Shown here piece by piece: positions 57,915 to 64,000 of a stretch of 64,000 nt of DNA. Position 1 is the first letter of the stretch. Every line of letters starts with the position of its first letter. Under the pieces are notes generated by a model, which did not search any database, was not told the origin of the DNA, and was given only the letters and a program-made list of their open reading frames with translations. A program made the translations under genes and the position numbers. The stretch comes from Stenotrophomonas lactitubi (GTDB taxonomy: Bacteria; Pseudomonadota; Gammaproteobacteria; Xanthomonadales; Xanthomonadaceae): positions 3,038,001-3,102,000 of the forward strand of contig NZ_PHQX01000001.1 of assembly GCF_002803515.1 (NCBI RefSeq), given 5' to 3'.

Positions 57915-58332
57915 CGGTGGCCAGGCTCACCTTGTCGACGTGGGCACGCTTGATCACATCCATCGCATCGATGACCTTTTCATAGGCCACGGCACGGTCG
58001 GCGGCGACGATCACGCGCACGTCCTTGTCCTGCGCGGCGATGCCGGACAGGTGGCCCTGCAGTTCCTCGGCGGTGACTGCGGTGGGCTCCTTGGCGTCGG
58101 GCAGCTTGAGGCTGAGCTGGCCGTCCTGGCGCACCGAGACGATCAACGGATCCTGCTTGCTTTCCAGCGCCTTGGCGTTGGAATTGGGCAGGTCGACGTC
58201 GAAGGTCAGGGTGAGCATGGGCGCGGTGACCATGAAGATGATCAACAGCACCAGCATGACGTCGATATAAGGAACGACGTTGATTTCCGATTTCAGCTTG
58301 CGGCGCTTGCGGCGACCGATGGCAGCGGACAT
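57904..58332 (-). CDS. tolR: Tol-Pal system protein TolR (ExbD family)
   Basis: This 142-residue inner-membrane protein has a single TM helix (INVVPYIDVMLVLLIIFMVTAPML) with the essential Asp of the proton channel (YIDVMLVLL). The periplasmic domain ends with VIVAADRAVAYEKVIDAMDVIKRAHVDKVSLATD. It acts with TolQ to energise TolA. The gap to tolQ is 24 bases. Confidence 0.97.
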   Translation of the reverse strand: MSAAIGRRKRRKLKSEINVVPYIDVMLVLLIIFMVTAPMLTLTFDVDLPNSNAKALESKQDPLIVSVRQDGQLSLKLPDAKEPTAVTAEELQGHLSGIAAQDKDVRVIVAADRAVAYEKVIDAMDVIKRAHVDKVSLATDAR

Positions 58333-58356
58333 GGCTTGGACTCCCGGGTCTGGCGC

Positions 58357-59136
58357 TTACTCGTCGCCAGCGCTCTGGCGCTGCAGGATCGAGCTGAACT
58401 CGTCGGCGAAGGTCTCGAAACGCACCGACATGCGCTCCACGCGGGTGGTGAAGCGGTTGTAGGCCCACACTGCCGGAATCGCCACGAACAGGCCGATGGC
58501 GGTGGCGAACAGCGCTTCGGAGATGCCCGGGGCGACGGCGGCGATACCGGCCTGGGCACCGCTGCTGATCATGTCGTGCATGGTCACCATGATTCCGAAT
58601 ACGGTGCCGACCAGGCCCACGTACGGGGCGGTGGAACCGATGTTGGCCAGCAGTTCCAGGTTGCGTTCGAGCTGGTCGACTTCGCGGGTGTAGGTGGTGC
58701 GCATCGCGCGCTGGGCACCTTCCAGCTGGGCACGGCCATCCAGCCGGCGCTTGTCGCGCAGGCGGGTGTACTCGCGGAAACCGGCTTCGAAGATCGCTTC
58801 CAGGCCGCCGACATTGCGGCTGCGGTCGGTGGCCGAGCTGTACAGCTTGCCCAGGTCGGCACCGGACCAGAAGCGGTTCTCGAACTCGTCGGCTTCGCGT
58901 GTGGCCTGCTTGAAGATGCGGGCCTTGCGGAAAATGATCACCCAGCTGACGAACGAGCCGACCAGCAGCGCCAGCACGATGATCTTCACCGGCAGGCTGG
59001 CCTTGGCCATCAGTTCGAGGTAGTTGATGCCGCCGCCGGTGGTGGCCTGGGCAAGGGTCTGGGTCGCGGCATTGCTGACGTCAGCCGGCAAAGCCTCGGT
59101 GACCGTGGCCTGCAGGGCCAGGAGCGTTGCGATCAT
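58357..59136 (-). CDS. tolQ: Tol-Pal system protein TolQ (ExbB family)
   Basis: This 259-residue protein has three membrane segments: LPVKIIVLALLVGSFVSWVIIF, NLELLANIGSTAPYVGLVGTVFGIMVTM, and GISEALFATAIGLFVAIPAVWAYNRF. The conserved Thr/Ala stretch GSTAPYVGLVGTVFGI is the proton-channel signature. It forms the pentameric stator with TolR. The start at 59136 (MIATLLALQATV) is chosen over a longer frame overlapping ybgC. Confidence 0.97.
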   Translation of the reverse strand: MIATLLALQATVTEALPADVSNAATQTLAQATTGGGINYLELMAKASLPVKIIVLALLVGSFVSWVIIFRKARIFKQATREADEFENRFWSGADLGKLYSSATDRSRNVGGLEAIFEAGFREYTRLRDKRRLDGRAQLEGAQRAMRTTYTREVDQLERNLELLANIGSTAPYVGLVGTVFGIMVTMHDMISSGAQAGIAAVAPGISEALFATAIGLFVAIPAVWAYNRFTTRVERMSVRFETFADEFSSILQRQSAGDE

Positions 59137-59146
59137 CCGTTGTTCC

Positions 59147-59596
59147 TCAAGAGTTCTGTTCGGATTCGGGGTGGAGGTGGGGTTGCAGCGCGGCAAGGAC
59201 CAGATCGTCCATGCCACGCGGGCGGAAACTGGCCGCGTCCAGTGCGGCGATGCGGACCTGCGCGGACAGCAGCAGCTGGCCGTCGCGCAGGACCTGCTGG
59301 TCGAAGACCATGCTGGCCTTCTTCAGCTGGACCAGGCTGGCGCTCACCTGCAGCTGGTCATCCAGCCGTGCCGGCTTGATGAAGTCCATCTGCATGGAGC
59401 GCACCGCGAAGACCATGCCGTGCTCGGTACGCATGCGCTCCTGGCCGAAGCCCAGCGCACGCATCCATTCGGTCCGCGCCCTTTCCATGAAGGCCACGTA
59501 GCGGGCGTGGTAAACCACTCCGCCAGCGTCGGTATCTTCCCAGTAAATGCGTGTCGGCCAACTGAATCGGGGTTCAACCGAGGGTTCAACCGACAT
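59147..59596 (-). CDS. ybgC: Acyl-CoA thioesterase YbgC (tol-pal associated)
   Basis: This 149-residue hot-dog-fold thioesterase has the active-site motif [32 protein letters not shown]; the Asp in DAGGVVYH is catalytic. It is the conserved first gene of tol-pal operons and acts on short acyl-CoA or acyl-ACP at the membrane. Its first 11 bases overlap the ruvB 3' end, so transcription from ruvB may continue into tol-pal. Confidence 0.95.
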   Translation of the reverse strand: MSVEPSVEPRFSWPTRIYWEDTDAGGVVYHARYVAFMERARTEWMRALGFGQERMRTEHGMVFAVRSMQMDFIKPARLDDQLQVSASLVQLKKASMVFDQQVLRDGQLLLSAQVRIAALDAASFRPRGMDDLVLAALQPHLHPESEQNS

Positions 59597-60626
59597 CGGG
59601 GACCTCGGCGAACAGATCCTGCGGCGGGTTTTTCGGCTTCAGGCCCAGGTGCCGGTAGGCCTTGTGGGTAGCCATGCGGCCGCGCGCGGTGCGCACCAGG
59701 TAGCCCTGCTGGATCAGGTACGGCTCGACCACATCTTCGAGCGTGCCACGCTCTTCGGACAGCGCCGCAGCCAGCGATTCAATGCCAACCGGGCCACCGT
59801 CGAAGTAGTCGACCATGGTCTTCAGCAGCCGACGATCGAGCTCATCGAAGCCCTCCGGGTCGACCTTGAGCATCTGCATCGCCGCCTGGGCCACGGTCTG
59901 GTCGATGTGGCCACCCGCCTTGACCTGGGCGTAATCGCGCACGCGGCGCAGCAGGCGGTTGGCGATACGCGGGGTGCCCCGCGCGCGGCGCGCGATCTCC
60001 CCTGCCCCGTCGGCGGTGCAGTCGATGGCCAGGATGGCGGCCGAGCGACGCACGATGCGGGTCAGTTCTTCGACGCTGTAGAACTCCAGGCGCTGGACGA
60101 TGCCGAAGCGGTCGCGCAGCGGCGCGGTCAGCAGACCGGCGCGGGTGGTGGCGCCGATCAGGGTGAACGGCGGCAGATCGATCTTGATCGAGCGTGCTGC
60201 GGGGCCCTCGCCGATCATGATGTCGATCTGGAAATCTTCCATCGCCGGGTACAGCACTTCTTCCACCACCGGCGACAGGCGATGGATTTCGTCGATGAAC
60301 AACACATCGTGCGGCTGCAGATTGGTCAGCAGCGCGGCGAGGTCGCCGGCCTTTTCGATCACCGGGCCGGAGGTCACGCGCAGGGCCACACCCAGTTCGT
60401 TGGCGATGACATGGCTGAGGGTGGTCTTGCCCAGGCCGGGCGGGCCGAAGATCAGCACGTGGTCCAGCGCATCACCACGACCCTTGGCGGCCTGGATGTA
60501 GATATCCATCTGTTCGCGCACCGGCACCTGGCCGAGGTAGTCGGCAAGTCGCTTGGGTCGGATGCTGGCGTCGGCGGCGTCATCCTCGCGGGTGGCGCCG
60601 GCACCGATGATGCGGTCGTCGGTCAT
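59586..60626 (-). CDS. ruvB: Holliday junction helicase RuvB
   Basis: This 346-residue AAA+ motor of branch migration has Walker [13 protein letters not shown], Walker [12 protein letters not shown], sensor 1 GATTRAG, the arginine-finger region [14 protein letters not shown], and a C-terminal winged helix with [24 protein letters not shown]. It starts at the ATG at 60626. The extended frame upstream lies in repeat DNA and is not used. Confidence 0.97.
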   Translation of the reverse strand: MTDDRIIGAGATREDDAADASIRPKRLADYLGQVPVREQMDIYIQAAKGRGDALDHVLIFGPPGLGKTTLSHVIANELGVALRVTSGPVIEKAGDLAALLTNLQPHDVLFIDEIHRLSPVVEEVLYPAMEDFQIDIMIGEGPAARSIKIDLPPFTLIGATTRAGLLTAPLRDRFGIVQRLEFYSVEELTRIVRRSAAILAIDCTADGAGEIARRARGTPRIANRLLRRVRDYAQVKAGGHIDQTVAQAAMQMLKVDPEGFDELDRRLLKTMVDYFDGGPVGIESLAAALSEERGTLEDVVEPYLIQQGYLVRTARGRMATHKAYRHLGLKPKNPPQDLFAEVPDVG

Positions 60627-60650
60627 GTGCTGATTATGCGGCAAAAACGG

Positions 60651-60870
60651 GGGGATTCGGCCGGGCTGCGCCCGGCACCCGCGGAGGCCAAAGCAACGGC
60701 AACAGCCGAAGCAAGAGCAGAAGCAGGTTTCCCGAGGGATGGCGGGGGGGGCCCGGTTGCGGGGGACGCTGCAAGTACGTCCATGTAAGCTCGGTCGCGC
60801 CATCCATGGCGCTCACGCCCCCGCAACCGGACCCACCCCACCTTCGACAGATCTGCGCAATCTGCCGGAA
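60651..60870 (+). repeat. Long palindromic dispersed repeat, copy C
   Basis: This copy has the same order and orientation as copy A: GC hairpin gggctgcgcccggc, a variable tract of GCAACGGCAACAGCC/GAAGCAAGAGCAGAAGC units, inverted arms around ccggttgcgggggacg and its complement, and a central GTAAGCTC/cgccatccatggcg palindrome. It separates ruvB and kup. Confidence 0.7.
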
Positions 60871-60888
60871 TGGCATGCCCTGCTCCTG

Positions 60889-60978
60889 GTAGGTGTCGAC
60901 CTTGGTCGACACGGAATGGCCTGCTCTTGGTAGGTGTCGACCTTGGTCGACACGGTAGATCCACGCCATGCGTGGATG
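60889..60978 (+). repeat. Tandem run of three SMAG/GTAG repeats
   Basis: GTAGGTGTCGACCTTGGTCG... occurs at 60889-60912 and, after a 17-base link, again at 60930-60953. A GTAGATCC-type unit follows at 60955-60978. The first two units are identical to each other. With copy C they fill most of the 514-base gap between kup and ruvB. Confidence 0.75.
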
Positions 60979-61033
60979 GAGTTGTGGAGCCGAGCAATGC
61001 TCAGGTCAGGACCGGGGCAATTCAGGAGGTAAA

Positions 61034-61056
61034 GCCCCCTTGTTGTTCAAGGGGGC
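61034..61056 (-). terminator. Probable kup terminator
   Basis: GCCCCCTTG (61034-61042) pairs with CAAGGGGGC (61048-61056) around TTGTT. On the minus strand the stem is followed by TTTA. It lies 85 bases after the kup stop. Confidence 0.6.
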
Positions 61057-61140
61057 GCGCCGGCAGGCGCGGGGATAAGGTGGAATGCTCAGGGGCCCGC
61101 GATTTGCGCAGCACATCGTGGGGCGTAGCGCAGGTGGAGA

Positions 61141-63060
61141 TTAAATCTCCACTTGCGCTCCGAGCTCCACCAACCGGTTGCCCGGAATGCGGAAGAAGCC
61201 CGTCGCCGGGGCGGCGTTCCTGTGCATCAGCGCGAACAGCTTGTCGCGCCAGATCGGCATGCCACGGTTGGCGGTGGCGACGATGGTTTCGCGGCTGGCG
61301 AAGAAGGTGGTGTCCATCGGGTCGAAGTAGATGCCGCCGTGGTCGCACGAGCGCATCAGCGCCAGCGGGACGTCGGGGGTCTCCATGAAGCCGAAACGCA
61401 CGTAGACGCGGTAGAACTCATCGCCCACCGATTCGATCTTCAGGCGCTGCCCCTCCGCCGCGTACGGCACCGGCAGGGTCACCACGTGCAGGAACACGTT
61501 GCGCTCGTGCAGCACCTTGTTGTGCTTGAGGTTGTGCATCAGCGCATGCGGGGCCACGGTCGGGTCGGCGGTGAGGAACACCGCAGTGCCCGGTACGCGT
61601 ACCGGCGGCGCCAGCATCAGGCCCGGCAGGAAGGTGTCGATGCGGATGCCGTCCTTGCGGATCTCGTCGCGCAGCAGTTCGCGGCCACGGCGCCAGGTGC
61701 GCATCATGGTGAACAGGAAGATGCCCAGCACCACCGGGAACCAGGCACCCTGCAGCAGCTTGGCGCCGTTGGCGATGACAAAGCCCAGATCGATGACGAA
61801 GAACACCACGCACAGCGGCAGGATCCAGTTGCGTGCCTTCGGCCACAGCGAACGTGCGACCAGGGCCAGCAGCAGGGTATCGATCAGCATGGTGGCCGAC
61901 ACCGAGATGCCGTAGGCCACGGCCAGGTTGGACGAGCTGCGGAAGGCCAGCACCAGGCCGATCACCATCACCGCGATGCCCCAGTTGATGCCGGGGATGT
62001 AGATCTGGCCGATGGTGTCGTGCGAGGTGTGCTTGATGCGCATGCGCGGGATGTAACCCAGCTGCATGGCCTGGCGCGAGACCGAGAAAGCGCCGGTGAT
62101 GACCGACTGCGAGGCGATCACTGCGGCCATCGTGGCCAGCACGATCATCGGGTACAGCGCCCACGACGGTACCGCCTCGAAGAACGGGTTCTTCACCGCC
62201 TCGGGGTGATTGAGCACCAGCGCGCCCTGCCCCAGGTAGTTCAGCACCAGGCACGGCAGCACGAAGAAGTACCAGGCGTGGCGGATCGGCTTGGCACCGA
62301 AGTGACCCATGTCGGCATACAGCGCCTCGCCACCGGTCACCGCCAGCACCACTGCGCCGAGGATGAAGATGCTGTGCCAGCCGTGTTCCATGAAGAAGCG
62401 GATCGCCCACCACGGGTTGAACGCTTTCAGCACTTCCGGCGCATCGACGATGTTGTAGATGCCGATCGCCGCCAGCGAAATGAACCAGATCGAGGTGATG
62501 GGGCCGAACAGCTTGCCGATCTTCTCGGTGCCAAAGCGCTGCACCGCGAACACCGCCAGCAGCACTACCACGGTGATCGGCACGATGAAGGCATGCAGCC
62601 CCGGCGCGGCAACCTCCAGGCCTTCGACCGCACCAAGCACCGATATCGCCGGGGTGATCACCCCATCGCCGAAGAACAGCGAGGCGCCGAAGATGCCGAG
62701 GATGCCGACCACATAGGCCGAGCGTGACCCGTTGCGCAGCGTGCGCTGGGTCAGCGCCATCAGCGCCATGATGCCGCCCTCACCGTCATTGTCGGCGCGC
62801 ATGATGATGGTCACGTACTTCAGGGTGACCACGATGTTCAGCGCCCAGAACGCCAGCGACAGCACGCCCAGCACGGTGTCATGGTCGCTGGTGAGCCCGT
62901 AGTGCGGCGAGAACGCCTCCTTCAGGGTGTACAGCGGGCTGGTGCCGATATCGCCGAAGACCACGCCGATCGCACCGATGATCAGCGCCAGCCCCCCGGC
63001 GGGGGGAGCGTGACCATGGCCGCCATGGGCGGCGGTGTGCGGGGTTTGACTGCTGGACAT
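61141..63060 (-). CDS. kup: Low-affinity potassium transporter Kup
   Basis: This 639-residue KUP/HAK/KT potassium-proton symporter opens [27 protein letters not shown], the family signature. About 12 membrane segments follow, with [16 protein letters not shown] and [13 protein letters not shown], and a long cytoplasmic C-terminus ends [11 protein letters not shown] His/Gly-rich N-terminal tail ([12 protein letters not shown]) is notable. The start MSSSQTPH at 63060 is chosen; the open frame beyond is the end of ruvA. It lies between ruvA and ruvB. Confidence 0.97.
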   Translation of the reverse strand: MSSSQTPHTAAHGGHGHAPPAGGLALIIGAIGVVFGDIGTSPLYTLKEAFSPHYGLTSDHDTVLGVLSLAFWALNIVVTLKYVTIIMRADNDGEGGIMALMALTQRTLRNGSRSAYVVGILGIFGASLFFGDGVITPAISVLGAVEGLEVAAPGLHAFIVPITVVVLLAVFAVQRFGTEKIGKLFGPITSIWFISLAAIGIYNIVDAPEVLKAFNPWWAIRFFMEHGWHSIFILGAVVLAVTGGEALYADMGHFGAKPIRHAWYFFVLPCLVLNYLGQGALVLNHPEAVKNPFFEAVPSWALYPMIVLATMAAVIASQSVITGAFSVSRQAMQLGYIPRMRIKHTSHDTIGQIYIPGINWGIAVMVIGLVLAFRSSSNLAVAYGISVSATMLIDTLLLALVARSLWPKARNWILPLCVVFFVIDLGFVIANGAKLLQGAWFPVVLGIFLFTMMRTWRRGRELLRDEIRKDGIRIDTFLPGLMLAPPVRVPGTAVFLTADPTVAPHALMHNLKHNKVLHERNVFLHVVTLPVPYAAEGQRLKIESVGDEFYRVYVRFGFMETPDVPLALMRSCDHGGIYFDPMDTTFFASRETIVATANRGMPIWRDKLFALMHRNAAPATGFFRIPGNRLVELGAQVEI

Positions 63061-63109
63061 GGGGCTCCTGGCGAAGCTCAGGCTGTAATGGAAAAGGGAA
63101 CGGAGCGGC

Positions 63110-63703
63110 TCAACGCAGCGCCGACTGCAGGGCCTTGCGGATGACCATGGCCACTTCGTCGCCCTCGTTGAAGGCTTCGCGCGCCATCCGCGCCGCCTCG
63201 GTCGGCTTGTAGCCCAGCTGCTGCAGCGCCACGGTGGCATCGGACAGCGGATCGGCCGGGGCCGGGCCACTGCCGGTCGGCAGTGCGCCACCGGCGCCGA
63301 ACTGCGCCGCGCGGTCACGCAGCTCCAGCACCATGCGCTCGGCGGTCTTCTTGCCGATGCCGGGGATGCGGGTCAGCGCGGTGATGTCGCCGGCCTGGAC
63401 CATGCGTGCGAATTCTTCGACGGTGACGCCGGACAACACGGCCAGCGCGATCTTCGCGCCGATGCCGCTGACCCGCTGCACGTCGCGGAACAGGCGGCGC
63501 TCGCCTTCGCGCAGGAAGCCGTACAGCGAGACGCTGTCTTCCTTCTGCGAATAGTGGGTGTAGAGGATGACCTCACGGCCGAGCTCGGGCAGGTCGTAGA
63601 AGGTGCTCATCGGCGCCTCCAGCTCGTAGCCCACTCCGTTGACGTCCACCACCAGCCACGGCGGCGCCTTGTAGGCGACGATTCCGCGCAGTCGACCGAT
63701 CAT
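63110..63703 (-). CDS. ruvA: Holliday junction DNA-binding protein RuvA
   Basis: This 197-residue protein starts [39 protein letters not shown] (OB fold). Two helix-hairpin-helix motifs follow ([16 protein letters not shown] and [18 protein letters not shown]). A C-terminal domain III binds RuvB ([19 protein letters not shown]). The tetramer clamps the junction. It follows ruvC after 13 bases. Confidence 0.97.
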   Translation of the reverse strand: MIGRLRGIVAYKAPPWLVVDVNGVGYELEAPMSTFYDLPELGREVILYTHYSQKEDSVSLYGFLREGERRLFRDVQRVSGIGAKIALAVLSGVTVEEFARMVQAGDITALTRIPGIGKKTAERMVLELRDRAAQFGAGGALPTGSGPAPADPLSDATVALQQLGYKPTEAARMAREAFNEGDEVAMVIRKALQSALR

Positions 63704-63716
63704 TGCGTGCAGCTCC

Positions 63717-64000
63717 TCATTTGCGGCCCCACGCCTGGCGGGCAGTCAGCCCCAGGCGGTTGGCCGTTGCCCTTACGTGGGCATGGGTGATGGCCACGGC
63801 CAACGCGTCGGCCGCGTCGGCCTGCAGCTTGGTTTTCAGGTTGAGCATGAGCCCGACCATGTGTTGAACCTGTTGCTTTTCGGCGCCGCCACGACCGACC
63901 ACCGCCAGCTTGATCTCGCTGGCGGCGTATTCGTGCACCGGCAGGTCGCGCAGCACCACCGCCGAAATCGCCGCGCCACGGGCCTGGCCCAGCTTCAGCG
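63717..64000 (-). CDS. ruvC: Holliday junction endonuclease RuvC, 3' part (runs off right edge)
   Basis: This is the C-terminal part of RuvC ([73 protein letters not shown]). It contains the [21 protein letters not shown] segment and the catalytic acidic DAADALA near the end. The first half of the gene lies beyond base 64000. Resolves Holliday junctions with RuvAB. Confidence 0.95.
   Translation of the reverse strand, partial: LKLGQARGAAISAVVLRDLPVHEYAASEIKLAVVGRGGAEKQQVQHMVGLMLNLKTKLQADAADALAVAITHAHVRATANRLGLTARQAWGRK

Overview
The window looks like chromosomal DNA of a Stenotrophomonas (maltophilia-complex) bacterium, family Xanthomonadaceae (now Lysobacteraceae). The basis is high GC, a copLAB copper cluster of the Xanthomonas type, the ruvC-ruvA-kup-ruvB then tol-pal gene order, and many short GTAG-headed palindromes (SMAG-type REP elements) between host genes.

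Layout. (1) 1-11.1 kb, host: 5' part of hrpA, dps, recQ, copL-copA-copB, a GNAT acetyltransferase, a zinc-ribbon protein, a stand-alone receiver protein and two secreted esterases. (2) 11.2-14.4 kb: a small phage-derived island with only a lambda-like switch (repressor, Cro-type protein, three operators, a probably leaderless cro message), a possible antiterminator, holin, SAR endolysin and Rz/Rz1 spanins. It has no structural, replication or integration genes. (3) 14.4-50.7 kb: an apparently complete P2-family prophage integrated in the 3' end of tRNA-Lys(TTT). It is bounded by a 45-bp direct repeat, and the intact tRNA is at the right end beside the integrase. (4) 50.7-64 kb, host: tRNA-Lys, a DUF2268-like protein, queC, queE, cpoB, pal, tolB, a TolA-C-terminal paralogue, tolA, tolR, tolQ, ybgC, ruvB, kup, ruvA and the 3' part of ruvC.

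How the prophage works. Left of the virion genes is a cargo stretch: a BLUF-like protein, an SRAP/YedK-like protein, a DUF5677-like protein and a Com-methyltransferase pair. It contains a GGTAAC/GGTAAT array (candidate origin) and, just beyond it, a candidate cos site. Then come portal and terminase (leftward) and, rightward, scaffold, capsid, small terminase, head completion, tail X, lysis, tail completion, baseplate, fibre, spike, sheath, tube, E/E-prime frameshift pair, tape measure, U and D. Three intergenic CGCG-repeat motifs sit exactly at the starts of the presumed late operons. The right arm holds the immunity region, an Ogr-like activator, a primase-helicase instead of the P2 gpA nickase, a HigBA/RelE-type toxin-antitoxin locus, a chain of tightly overlapping small genes, an excisionase-like protein and the integrase.

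Main points for a second look: the iteron-like array beside a putative cos in a phage with a P4-alpha-like replication protein; the stand-alone regulated lysis island next to the same tRNA site; four 10-bp arm-type repeats around the att sites; the shared late-operon motif; the decayed second copy of the gpD C-terminus; and three copies of a long palindromic repeat with a variable short-repeat tract. All functional statements come from reading the sequence and from remembered knowledge of the families; no search was run.
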